DNA from: Candidatus Alloruminococcus vanvlietii
GTDB lineage: Bacteria; Bacillota; Clostridia; Oscillospirales; Ruminococcaceae
DNA: 36,586 nucleotides
Direction of reading: 5' to 3'
Assembly (NCBI GenBank): GCA_904420505.1
Contig: CAJFVS010000027.1
Span: forward strand, 1-36,586
The notes under the pieces were generated by a model. That model searched no databases, was not told where the DNA came from, and worked only from the letters and a program-made list of their open reading frames with translations. Below are positions 1 through 7,236 of this stretch, one piece after another. Numbering within the stretch: the first letter of the stretch is position 1; each line of letters begins with the position of its first letter. The position numbers and the translations under genes were made by a program.

Positions 1-175
1 TTTCCTGGGCGGAGGTGATAGGGGTTTGGCTTGTCAGGGTAAACACCTGGTAAGGGTAAATATCCACCTGGCTTTGGCGGTAGTAATAATACCCGATGTA
101 CGCCAAAGCGGCGCACAGCACAACCACGACAACCGTTAAGGCCACGCGTTTGTATATGGTTTTGCTGTTTTGCAC
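1..175 (-). CDS. Membrane-anchored protein, N-terminus only (runs off left edge)
   Basis: The first 58 codons of a minus-strand gene whose 3' end lies outside the window. A GTG start at 175 is preceded by a G-rich Shine-Dalgarno (AAGGGGGG on the minus strand, 180-187) about 5 nt away. The product opens with a short basic stretch (QNSKTIYKR), then one hydrophobic helix at about residues 10-26 and a Tyr-rich exit (GYYYYR), so it is predicted to be anchored with the rest outside the cell. The polar continuation (DIYPYQVFTLTSQ) would suit a HlyD-like or other extracytoplasmic domain, but too little is present to name a family. The start and the membrane segment are seen; the function is not known. 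Confidence 0.55.
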   Translation of the reverse strand, partial: MQNSKTIYKRVALTVVVVVLCAALAYIGYYYYRQSQVDIYPYQVFTLTSQTPITSAQE

Positions 176-341
176 AAATTTCCCCCCTTACAGCCAGTTG
201 TATAGGCGCAGCGCCCTGGCAACGCCGCCCCAATAGCCCGGTTTGTGGCAAAGGCCTTTGGCAGCCGGGCATGCAATCGCCATCGCAGCGGGAAGGCCGG
301 TTTGGCCTGGCGCCCGCGCGTCTGCAAAATGTTTGGCGGGT

Positions 342-587
342 TTACAGCAAAAGCGCAGGCGGGCTTTTGCAGGGGTTGGGCCGTTTTGCCGCGCCATTTT
401 GGGTTTTGCCCACTGTATAAGCCCTTGGCCCTTTTTTTATAACAGCCAGAAGGCCGCCAGAGAAACAGCGCATGGTTTGGGGCGCATCGCCCGATGGTTT
501 GCTTACGCACCCATCTGCAACGGGCGCTTTTTTATATTTAGGAGGAAATACCTCATCTGGTTTGGTGAAGGTGGTTTTTAACGCCAT
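342..587 (-). CDS. Possible small protein, 81 aa, unrecognised
   Basis: An ATG at 587 sits 7 nt after a good Shine-Dalgarno (AAAGGAG on the minus strand, about 594-600) and behind a consensus-like promoter at 680-708, so expression signals are present. The predicted product begins MALKTTFTKPDEVFPP, is basic, and has Cys at about residues 27, 41 and 73. The second half is low-complexity and I recognise no family. Overlapping longer frames on the same strand have no start signals. It could be a real small basic protein, or a decayed or non-coding transcript with a chance ORF. No terminator was recognised between its stop and the next gene at 175. Confidence 0.35.
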   Translation of the reverse strand: MALKTTFTKPDEVFPPKYKKAPVADGCVSKPSGDAPQTMRCFSGGLLAVIKKGPRAYTVGKTQNGAAKRPNPCKSPPALLL

Positions 588-679
588 AAAAAGGCTCCTT
601 TGGGTTGCATCGCTTCCCCAAAAAACAAAAGGGGTTTCTTCTACCATACTGGAAATGCTGCAAAAATGCAATGGGACAA

Positions 680-708
680 ATCTTATCAATTTCTGACATC
701 TTTTGCAA
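680..708 (-). promoter_or_regulatory. Sigma-70-type promoter for the 342-587 ORF
   Basis: On the minus strand TTGCAA (703-708) and TAAGAT (680-685) are separated by exactly 17 bp. The start of transcription would fall near 673, about 85 nt upstream of the ATG at 587. It lies downstream of the terminator at 808-847, so it would begin a new transcription unit. Confidence 0.55.
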
Positions 709-725
709 TCCCCTGTTTTTACAGC

Positions 726-760
726 AGGGAAAATGCCAACCTCAGCCGGTTTGGCTCCCT
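726..760 (-). other. Inverted-repeat hairpin of unknown role
   Basis: AGGGA (726-730) pairs with TCCCT (756-760), enclosing GCCAACC paired with GGTTTGGC with a one-base bulge. It lies between the terminator of the upstream gene and the promoter at 680-708, so it would not be in the transcript from that promoter. I first considered a riboswitch but the conserved cores of TPP and others are absent. Confidence 0.3.
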
Positions 761-807
761 TTAAAGCTGCCAACCCGCGCTGCTTTTTGCGCCGTATGCA
801 AAAGCCA

Positions 808-847
808 TAAAAGCAGGCGTTTGCCCCAAAGGGCGGGCAATGCCTGC
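808..847 (-). terminator. Rho-independent terminator after the TIGR04076 gene
   Basis: Read on the minus strand, GCAGGC pairs with GCCTGC and an inner TTGCCC pairs with GGGCAA, followed by TTTTAT. It starts 18 nt beyond the stop of the 865-1209 gene and would end the transcript coming from rlmD. Confidence 0.7.
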
Positions 848-864
848 ACTTGCAGATTGTCCCG

Positions 865-1209
865 TTAGCGCACAGGGGTATAATCGATGACGGAATCTTC
901 ATTTGTGGCTTCCAGTTTAAAAATCACCGGGCGCAGCCCGTCGTTGCACGAGCAGATGGCAACCCCGGGGGTTTTGATCCAGTCGCCGTAATAAAACAAA
1001 CCCTCGCCCGCGCTGTGGGCAAGCGCAAACACATACTGGTAAATGGCTTTCCAGGCTTCGTCGCACAGGCCCTGGGGTTTGGCATAGTCGGCATAAAACA
1101 CCTGCCCGGCCTTTAGCATGGGGCAAGGGCCAAGGCCTTTTACGCCGTATTCGTCTGCCAGTTCTTGATCCAATGTGGTTTTTAACACGGTAATTTTTAC
1201 TTTTTTTAT
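865..1209 (-). CDS. TIGR04076 family protein with an apparent AUA start codon
   Basis: A small cytosolic protein of about 114 aa of unknown function. Recognised from the conserved stretches GLGPCP, FYADYAKP, WKAIYQYVFAL and CNDGLRPVIFKLE, with Cys in GPCP and in ICSCNDG. Members usually begin with something like MKKVKITVLKTT. Here that N-terminus is IKKVKITVLKTT, starting at an ATA codon (1207-1209). The in-frame stop TAG lies just upstream and no ATG, GTG or TTG precedes the ATA. The next legal start, GTG at 1188, would remove seven family residues and sit about 29 nt from the Shine-Dalgarno AAGGGAG. From that Shine-Dalgarno to ATA the spacing is 8 nt. ATA overlaps the stop of the upstream gene as ATAA, the form of the usual ATGA coupling. 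Family call firm; start inferred. Confidence 0.75.
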   Translation of the reverse strand: MKKVKITVLKTTLDQELADEYGVKGLGPCPMLKAGQVFYADYAKPQGLCDEAWKAIYQYVFALAHSAGEGLFYYGDWIKTPGVAICSCNDGLRPVIFKLEATNEDSVIDYTPVR

Positions 1210-1776
1210 TGTGGATTCTCCCTTGCTTGTACTCTATTTAGCAAATTCCATATACGCGCGCGGTTGTACCGCTGAAGAATGACAAACGCGCTGTCCAAAA
1301 GGCCGGCCAGCACCGAAGTAGCAGCAAACACGGCAAAGGCGCCGGACCATTTGGCAAACAGCAGCGGCACAAAACTGACCGCGATATTGCACAGATGCAC
1401 CATTTCCGCCTGGCAGGTTGCCCCCCAGAATAGAGGATAGGCGCTGTTTATCAAACGCAAAGGTTTCGGGGGAAAAGGTTGGCATGTGGTTTTTCCACTG
1501 TTTTACCCTTAAAATTTTGTAAAGCCGGGCTTCCCACGGCCTGGGGCGAAACCACGGGCGGCAAAAATTCATTTGGTTGTTGCAGCTTTTTTGGAATGCC
1601 AGCCCGATAAGCAGCCGCGATGCCAAATGGAAACTTATTGTCAGCGCGGTGATGGCAAGTGCCTGTAAAAACGCATAGGCAAGCATGTTATACAGCCAAA
1701 AGCAGAGCACACAGGTGCAAAGGCTTATTAAGCAGATACCGGTGAGCTGCTTTGGCAAGCGGCTTTTAGCGCGCAT
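1206..1776 (-). pseudogene. CrtO-like glycosyl-4,4'-diaponeurosporenoate acyltransferase family gene, frameshifted
   Basis: A small membrane protein gene. The ATG at 1776 overlaps the end of rlmD (stop at 1766). The first frame gives several hydrophobic helices and the family signature FRPRPWEARLYKILRVKQWK followed by MPTF; it then breaks at about codon 117. The C-terminal half (CQAEMVH, two hydrophobic segments and ILQRYNRARI) continues in the neighbouring frame to a TAA at 1206. The break coincides with a run of six C on the plus strand (six G in the coding strand) at 1421-1426. Removing one base gives an uninterrupted 189-residue protein of normal family length reading SILGATCQAEM. It is a slippage mutation, a phase-variable switch or a base-calling error. 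In staphylococci CrtO acylates a carotenoid; no carotenoid genes are near, so the substrate here is unknown. Confidence 0.7.
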
Positions 1777-3151
1777 GGAGGTTTTCCTTTTCTTGTTCCA
1801 GCAGCACCACGCATTCCACATGGGCGGTGCGGGGGAACAAATCGCACGCGCAGGCCCGCTTGGGCGCATACCCATTTTGGACAAAAACGGCGCAGTCGCG
1901 CGCAGCGGTGGCACTGTTGCAGGAGACCATCACCACCCGCGAAGGCGCCATCTGCACCACCGCATCGATAAGCTGGGGGGTAAGCCCTTTGCGGGGCGGG
2001 TCAAGAACCACCACGTCGGGGCGAATGCCTTCTTTTGCCAAGCGGCTTGCCGCGCCGGATGCGTCCTCGCAGAAAAACTGCGCGTTTTGGATTTGGTTTA
2101 TCCTGGCGTTTTCCTGGGCGTTTTGCACCGCCTGGGGGATGATTTCCACCCCGATGATGCGCTTGGCGCTTTTGGCCATGGAAAGGCCGATGGTGCCCGC
2201 GCCGCAGTAAAGGTCCAAAACGGTTTCGCTGCCGGTAAGGGCGGCGTACTGGGCGGCCTTTTGGTACAGCTTTTGTGCGCCCTGGCGGTTTACCTGGTAA
2301 AACGACAAGGGGGAAATTTGAATGTTTACCCCGCACAGCACATCTTCAATGCTGTCTTTCCCCCACAGGGTGGTGCATTCTTCCCCCAAAATGACGTTGG
2401 TGTTTTTGGGGTTGTGGTTTAACACAATGGATGCGATGTTTTTATCCAGTGCGTGCAGGCGGGAAACCAGAATATCGCTTTTGCGCAAGGTTTTGCCGGT
2501 TACAACAATGCACACCATAATTTCCCCTGTGCTTTCGCCCCGGCGCAGGTAGATGTGGCGCACCACACCCTTGCGGGTCTCTTCATCGTAAGGGGGGATG
2601 GAGTACTCTTTCATATGCAACAGAATTTCCCGCTCAATGGGGCCAAACGCCTTGGGCTGCAGCAGGCAGCTTGTGTTGGGGATAATGCGGTGGGAGCGCT
2701 TTTGGTAAAACCCGCAGGTAAGCGCGCCCTGCTTGGTGTAGCCCACCGGCAGCTGCGCCTTGTTGCGGTAGCCGTCTAAAAGGGGGGAGGGCAGAATGGG
2801 TTCAAACGGGATTTGGATATGCCCGATTTTGTAAAAATTTTCTTTTACCAGCTCTTCTTTTATCCTCAGCTCTTCCTCATAGGAAATATGCCGGTACACG
2901 CACCCGCCGCACAGGGGGAATTGCTCGCAGTCGGGCAGAATGCGCGTTTGCGAGGGCGTGAGCACCCGAATCATTTTGCCATAGGCGTAATTTTTCAGAA
3001 CCTTGGTAAGCAAAACCTCTATGGTGTCCCCCACCGCGGCATGGGGCACAAACACGGCCATCTGGCCCAGGCGCCCCACCCCCAGGCCTTCGCTGGTCAT
3101 GCCGGTAATCGTAAGGGTGTGGGTTGTATTTTTGGTAAGCATTTCTTGCAT
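1766..3151 (-). CDS. rlmD: 23S rRNA (uracil-C5)-methyltransferase RlmD/TrmA family
   Basis: A cytosolic enzyme that transfers a methyl from S-adenosylmethionine to C5 of a uridine in 23S rRNA. At 461 aa it is normal length. Residues 8-64 form a TRAM RNA-binding domain. The [4Fe-4S] ligands are C75, C81, C84 (CEQFPLCGGC) and C162. The methyltransferase fold starts at VLDLYCGAGTIGL (311-323); the active site has DPPRKGL (384-390) and the nucleophile C411 in VSCNSAT. The ATG start has GGAG six nt upstream. The 168-bp gap from rex (3152-3319) holds only a weak possible -10 (TACACT), so its promoter is unresolved. It overlaps the following CrtO-like gene by 11 nt. The exact target (U1939 or U747, i.e. 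RlmD or RlmCD) cannot be told from sequence alone. Confidence 0.92.
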   Translation of the reverse strand: MQEMLTKNTTHTLTITGMTSEGLGVGRLGQMAVFVPHAAVGDTIEVLLTKVLKNYAYGKMIRVLTPSQTRILPDCEQFPLCGGCVYRHISYEEELRIKEELVKENFYKIGHIQIPFEPILPSPLLDGYRNKAQLPVGYTKQGALTCGFYQKRSHRIIPNTSCLLQPKAFGPIEREILLHMKEYSIPPYDEETRKGVVRHIYLRRGESTGEIMVCIVVTGKTLRKSDILVSRLHALDKNIASIVLNHNPKNTNVILGEECTTLWGKDSIEDVLCGVNIQISPLSFYQVNRQGAQKLYQKAAQYAALTGSETVLDLYCGAGTIGLSMAKSAKRIIGVEIIPQAVQNAQENARINQIQNAQFFCEDASGAASRLAKEGIRPDVVVLDPPRKGLTPQLIDAVVQMAPSRVVMVSCNSATAARDCAVFVQNGYAPKRACACDLFPRTAHVECVVLLEQEKENLHAR

Positions 3152-3319
3152 AGTTTTCTCCTAACAGGGATGGGTTTTCGTGGCAGCCTGTGTGCTGCCA
3201 AAGGCGGATTGCGGCAAAATCCGCGCTAGTTCTTCCTTTTAGTGTAGCATATTTATCCCGCACAAAAAAGCCTTTGGGTACAAAACATCCCGCGCTGGTG
3301 GGCACGGGATGCGGTGGGG

Positions 3320-3985
3320 TTATTCGTCTTTCGGTTCAGGGTCTGAAGAGGTGTCGTTGTTGATCATAAAGCACAGGGTCATAAGACTGTCGCCCAGGTG
3401 CACGTTTTCGGTGATAACATCCGGAAAATGGAAGCTCAAATCGTAATGCGAGAAGTTCCAAAACCCCTTGACGCCCCATGAAATTAGGTTTTCGGCCACA
3501 TCGTGCGCGGCCGCCTTGGGAATGCACAAAATGGCTGCCTGCGGGTGCTCTTTTTTGCAAAAAGCTTCCAGCTCGCTCATGTCGCTTACCTTTACGCCGC
3601 CGATTTCAGTGCCGATGATGGCCGGGTTTACATCAAAAATGCCGATGAGGTTAAAGCCCCGGTAGTCAAAATCCATGTGGATGGTAAGCGCGCGCCCTAA
3701 GTTGCCCGCGCCGATGAGCACAATGGGAATTTTTTTGTTAAGCCCCAGAATGTTGCCGATTTCGTTGTGCAACAATTCTACATTATAGCCGTAGCCCTGT
3801 TGGCCAAACCCGCCGAAGCAGTTTAAATCCTGGCGGATTTGCGAGGCGGTCAGCCCCATCTTTTGCGACAATTCCCGGGAAGAAATCCGGCAGATGCCGT
3901 TGCGCAAAAGTTCATTTAAAAACCGATAGTAACGCGGAAGCCTGCGTATAACCCACACCGAGACGTCTTTGCTGCTTTTGGGCAT
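3320..3985 (-). CDS. rex: Redox-sensing transcriptional repressor Rex
   Basis: A homodimeric repressor that binds DNA when the NADH/NAD+ ratio is low and lets go when NADH binds. At 221 aa it is full length. The N-terminal winged helix covers about 10-70, with the recognition region SSRELSQKMGLTASQIRQD and the wing GGFGQQGYGYNV. The Rossmann NADH site has GAGNLG at 92-97, and the C-terminal domain-swap helix follows FPDVITEN. The ATG start has AAGGAGGG just upstream. It lies 45 nt after icd, yet has its own promoter overlapped by a Rex box (4011-4028), so it is probably autoregulated and may also be read through from acn-icd. Placing it next to TCA genes links redox state to oxidative carbon flow; this link is inferred. 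Confidence 0.95.
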   Translation of the reverse strand: MPKSSKDVSVWVIRRLPRYYRFLNELLRNGICRISSRELSQKMGLTASQIRQDLNCFGGFGQQGYGYNVELLHNEIGNILGLNKKIPIVLIGAGNLGRALTIHMDFDYRGFNLIGIFDVNPAIIGTEIGGVKVSDMSELEAFCKKEHPQAAILCIPKAAAHDVAENLISWGVKGFWNFSHYDLSFHFPDVITENVHLGDSLMTLCFMINNDTSSDPEPKDE

Positions 3986-4010
3986 CGGTTTCCCTCCTTT
4001 TCTGCTGCCT

Positions 4011-4028
4011 TTGTGAATACTATAACAA
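4011..4028. promoter_or_regulatory. Rex operator (ROP) upstream of rex
   Basis: TTGTGAATACTATAACAA is an 18-bp near-palindrome. The left half TTGTGAA is a perfect Rex half-site; the right half ATAACAA differs from TTAACAA by one base; the spacer is the canonical 4 bp. It covers the -10 element of the rex promoter. The Rex consensus is known from the Firmicutes; binding here is inferred. Confidence 0.75.
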
Positions 4029-4047
4029 AGTTATGCCATTTTTTCAA
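4019..4047 (-). promoter_or_regulatory. Promoter of rex
   Basis: On the minus strand TTGAAA (4042-4047) and TATAGT (4019-4024) are 17 bp apart. The -35 lies inside the last codons of icd and the -10 lies within the Rex box, the geometry of simple repression. Confidence 0.65.
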
Positions 4048-5191
4048 TTACGCGCATCACATATTCGCCAAACTGCTCGCTGGTAGCGCCGCCTTCGCGC
4101 CCGGTGATAACCACCGCACGTTCTTCTTTGGTGCAAAAGTCCAATGCGCGCTCCAATTTTTCGGCACGGTCCACATAGCCGATGTGTTTGAGCAAAAGGG
4201 CCGCTGCGCGCAGCATGGAGCACGGGTCGGCGTACTGGGCGCGCCCTTCCTGTACCATGCGCGGGGCCGAGCCGTGGATGGCTTCGAACATCGCATAGCG
4301 CATGCCGATGTTGGAGCTGCCGGCTGTGCCTACGCCGCCCTGGAATTCGGCCGCTTCGTCGGTGATGATGTCGCCGTAGAGGTTGGGCAGGATAAACACC
4401 TGGAAATCGCGGCGGCGTTTTTCGTCAATGAGCTTGGCGGTCATGATGTCGATGTACCAGTCGTCCACCGTGATGCCGGGGTATTCCTTGGCCATCTCTT
4501 TGCACAGGCGCAAAAACTTGCCGTCGGTTGCCTTGATGATGTTGGCCTTGGTGACGATGGACACGCGGTTTTTGCCGTTGTTTTTGGCGTATTCAAACGC
4601 CAGGCGGGCGATGTTGTTGGTGCCCTGGGTGGTGGTAACGGTAAAGTCAAACGCCAAATCCTCGTCTACGTCAAACCCGCAGGAGCCCAGGGTGTAAGCG
4701 CCCTCGGTGTTTTCCCGGAAAAAGGTCCAGTCAATGCCCTGTTCGGGTACCCGCACCGGGCGCACGTTGGCAAACAGCCGCAGTTCGCGGCGCATAGCCA
4801 CGTTGGCGCTTTCGATGTTGGGGCCCTGGTAGTTGGCATCGGGGGTGGTGGTAGGCCCTTTTAAGATGATGTGGCAGCTTTTGAGTTCCTCCAACACATC
4901 GTCCGGGATGGCTTTTACCGCTTTGATGCGGTTTTCGATAGTGAGGCCGGCAATTTCCTTAAACTGGATTTTGCCCGAGGCCACTTCCTCTTTTAGCAAA
5001 AAGCGCAAAACGTTTTCGGCGCAGTGGGTGATCACCGGCCCAATGCCGTCGCCCCCGCAGATACCGATGACGATGGTGGGGAGCTTTTGGTAATCGATAA
5101 ACTCGGTTTCCTGCTTCAGCGCTTCTACGCGCTTTAGCTGCTGCTCAATCAATTTGGCAAATTTTTCGGTGCTTGCTTGTATTTTATCCAC
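4031..5191 (-). CDS. icd: Isocitrate dehydrogenase, isocitrate/isopropylmalate dehydrogenase family
   Basis: Oxidatively decarboxylates isocitrate to 2-oxoglutarate in the cytosol. Motifs: the N-terminal nucleotide-fold start GICGGDGIGP (43-52), the substrate motif NIESANVAMRREL, FFRENTEGAY, and the metal-binding NLYGDIITDEAAEFQGG. The first ~37 residues (KIQASTEKFAKLIEQQLKRV) are a helical extension that I recall from clostridial NAD-type enzymes. The start is GTG at 5191, seven nt after a perfect GGAGG; no ATG fits. It is 24 nt downstream of acn, so both sit in one operon. Its neighbour aconitase makes isocitrate dehydrogenase far more likely than 3-isopropylmalate dehydrogenase. No citrate synthase is in view. 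Confidence 0.9.
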   Translation of the reverse strand: MDKIQASTEKFAKLIEQQLKRVEALKQETEFIDYQKLPTIVIGICGGDGIGPVITHCAENVLRFLLKEEVASGKIQFKEIAGLTIENRIKAVKAIPDDVLEELKSCHIILKGPTTTPDANYQGPNIESANVAMRRELRLFANVRPVRVPEQGIDWTFFRENTEGAYTLGSCGFDVDEDLAFDFTVTTTQGTNNIARLAFEYAKNNGKNRVSIVTKANIIKATDGKFLRLCKEMAKEYPGITVDDWYIDIMTAKLIDEKRRRDFQVFILPNLYGDIITDEAAEFQGGVGTAGSSNIGMRYAMFEAIHGSAPRMVQEGRAQYADPCSMLRAAALLLKHIGYVDRAEKLERALDFCTKEERAVVITGREGGATSEQFGEYVMRVIEKMA

Positions 5192-5215
5192 AATGCGTCC
5201 TCCTTTATATGGCGG

Positions 5216-7156
5216 TTAGTTGCCCGCGTGGTTTTTGGTGTAGTTTAACAATCCGCCTTCTAAAATCATGTCCTTCTGCCTATCCGATAAGGGGCAGTCA
5301 AGCTCAACTGCAAAGCCCTTGGTTTTGTTTTGAAGCACAATCGGGCCGCCGGTTGCAATGGCCTGCTGGATATTGGGCAGGCACAATTCGTCCAGCAAAT
5401 CAAAGCGGTCGTAGTCGGCCTCATTTTGGAAGGTGAGGGGCAGGATGCCCGCGTTTATTAAGTTTGCCCGGTGAATTCTGGCAAAGCTTTTGGTGATAAC
5501 CGCTTTTACGCCCAAATACAGGGGTGCAAGCGCGGCGTGCTCACGCGAAGAACCCTGCCCGTAGTTTGCCCCGCCGATGATAAAGCTCTGGCCCAGTTCT
5601 TTGGCGCGCTCGGGGAAATCCGGGTCGCATTGGGTAAAGCAGAAGGTGGAAATTTTGGGCACGTTGGAACGGAACGGCAAAATCTTGGCGCCTGCGGGCA
5701 TGATATGGTCGGTGGTGATGTTGTCGCCCACCTTCAAAGCCAGTTTGGCGCAGATGTTTTCCGGCAAGGGGCTGCCGTTGGGGCACTCTTTGATATTGGG
5801 CCCTTTGATAGTGGCAAGGGCACTGGCTTCCTCGGGGGAGGCCGGCGGTTCAATCATGTTGTCGTTAATGGTAAAGTGTTCGGGCAGGGTGAATGCGGGC
5901 ATTTGGCCCAGGGTTTTGGTGGGGTCGCAAAATACCCCGGCAATGGCCGATGCCGCAGCGGTTTCGGGGCTTACCAGATACACCTGCGCGTCCTTGGTGC
6001 CGCTTCTGCCCTCAAAATTGCGGTTAAAGGTGCGCAAGCTCACACCGCCCGAATTGGGCGACTGCCCCATGCCGATGCAAGGCCCGCAGGTGCTTTCCAG
6101 AATGCGCGCGCCGGCGGCAATCATAATGGACAAAGCGCCGTTGTCCGCCAGCATGTTGAGCACCTGTTTGGAGCCGGGCGAGATGGCAAGCGATACATTG
6201 GGCGCCACCGTTTTGCCCTTTAAAATTTCGGCCACTTTCAACATATCCAGCAGCGAGGAGTTGGTGCAGGAGCCGATGCACACCTGGTCAATCTTCATGC
6301 CGGCAAGTTCGGATACGGGTTTTACCGCGTCCGGGCTGTGGGGGCAGGCGGCCAGCGGCTTTAACGCGGCCAAATCAATCTCGATGGTTTGGTCGTAAAC
6401 GGCGTCTTCATCCGGTTGCAGCGGCACATAATCGCTTTCGCGCCCTTGGGCTTTTAAAAAGGCCAGGGTGTTTTCGTCGCTGGGGAAAATGGAGGAAGTA
6501 GCGCCCAGCTCGGCGCCCATGTTGGTGATGGTGGCGCGCTCGGGCACGCTTAGGGTTTTTACCCCGTCGCCGGCATATTCAATAATGTTGCCAACCCCGC
6601 CTTTTACCGAAAGCTGGCGCAGAACCTCTAAAATAATATCCTTGGCAGCCACCCAGCCGGAAAGTTTGTTTTTTAAGATTACCCGCACCATTTTGGGCAT
6701 AGGAATGTAATACGCGCCGCCGCCCATGGCGACTGCAACGTCCAAGCCGCCTGCGCCGATAGCCAGCATGCCCATGCCGCCGGCGGTGGGGGTGTGGGAA
6801 TCCGACCCGATGAGCGTTTTGCCCGGAACGGCAAAGCGTTCCAAATGCACCTGGTGGCAGATGCCGTTGCCCGGGCGCGAATAGTACACGCCGAATTTTT
6901 TACAGGCCGACTGGATAAACCGGTGGTCGTCGGCGTTTTCAAAGCCCGATTGCAGGGTGTTGTGGTCGATATACGCCACCGAGCGCTCGGTTTTTACGCG
7001 CGCTAAGCCCATGGCTTCAAATTCCAGGTATGCCATGGTGCCTGTAGCGTCCTGCGTGAGCGTTTGGTCAATTTTCAGCCCGATTTCCTGCGTGGGAACC
7101 ATTTCCCCCGAAAGCAGGTGGTTTTTAATGATTTTTTGAGCAATAGTAAGTCCCAT
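5216..7156 (-). CDS. acnA: Aconitate hydratase
   Basis: Interconverts citrate and isocitrate through cis-aconitate using a [4Fe-4S] cluster. At 646 aa it is of the shorter aconitase type. The cluster ligands are C297 (IGSCTNSS), C357 and C360 (STCGPCIGMG). Substrate-site motifs include GSDSHTPTAGG (117-127) and, in the C-terminal swivel domain, GQGSSREHAALAPLYLG with SFARIHRANLINAGI. I set the start at ATG 7156 (MGLTIAQKII), which matches the family N-terminus and has GAGAGGGG about 11 nt upstream; the longer open frame reaches back into the leader repeats. It is the first gene of acn-icd(-rex). It is expressed from the promoter at 7569-7597 through a ~405-nt structured leader, so RNA-level control is likely. 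Confidence 0.93.
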   Translation of the reverse strand: MGLTIAQKIIKNHLLSGEMVPTQEIGLKIDQTLTQDATGTMAYLEFEAMGLARVKTERSVAYIDHNTLQSGFENADDHRFIQSACKKFGVYYSRPGNGICHQVHLERFAVPGKTLIGSDSHTPTAGGMGMLAIGAGGLDVAVAMGGGAYYIPMPKMVRVILKNKLSGWVAAKDIILEVLRQLSVKGGVGNIIEYAGDGVKTLSVPERATITNMGAELGATSSIFPSDENTLAFLKAQGRESDYVPLQPDEDAVYDQTIEIDLAALKPLAACPHSPDAVKPVSELAGMKIDQVCIGSCTNSSLLDMLKVAEILKGKTVAPNVSLAISPGSKQVLNMLADNGALSIMIAAGARILESTCGPCIGMGQSPNSGGVSLRTFNRNFEGRSGTKDAQVYLVSPETAAASAIAGVFCDPTKTLGQMPAFTLPEHFTINDNMIEPPASPEEASALATIKGPNIKECPNGSPLPENICAKLALKVGDNITTDHIMPAGAKILPFRSNVPKISTFCFTQCDPDFPERAKELGQSFIIGGANYGQGSSREHAALAPLYLGVKAVITKSFARIHRANLINAGILPLTFQNEADYDRFDLLDELCLPNIQQAIATGGPIVLQNKTKGFAVELDCPLSDRQKDMILEGGLLNYTKNHAGN

Positions 7157-7200
7157 AATAGCAGACGCCCCTCTCTGTATAAACGCATAAATTACATTGC

Positions 7201-7236
7201 GGTGCTGTCCAAATCTATGATTTGGCAAACAGCACC
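7201..7236 (-). other. Near-perfect hairpin in the gene-proximal repeat remnant
   Basis: GGTGCTGT (7201-7208) pairs with ACAGCACC (7229-7236), and inside it CCAAAT (7209-7214) pairs with ATTTGG (7220-7225), giving 14 bp with a 5-nt loop and a 3-nt bulge. In the full units the same outer stem encloses an extra ~55-nt domain; here that domain is missing. No U-tract follows, so it is not a simple terminator. Confidence 0.7.

Noticed and set aside
726..760. TPP or other known riboswitch on the minus strand
   Set aside because: A CTGAG-like run drew attention, but the second conserved TPP segment is absent and the element lies upstream of the nearest promoter.
342..902. 186-codon minus-strand frame containing the small ORF
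   Set aside because: The part before codon 106 crosses a terminator and a promoter and has no ribosome site; only the portion from the ATG at 587 has start signals.
1766..3151. Large plus-strand frames opposite rlmD, acn, icd and other genes
   Set aside because: They mirror GC-rich codon use of the real genes and carry no family motifs or start signals.
4031..5191. 3-isopropylmalate dehydrogenase identity for the icd gene
   Set aside because: No leu genes are nearby, aconitase is directly upstream in the same operon, and the N-terminal extension fits clostridial isocitrate dehydrogenases.
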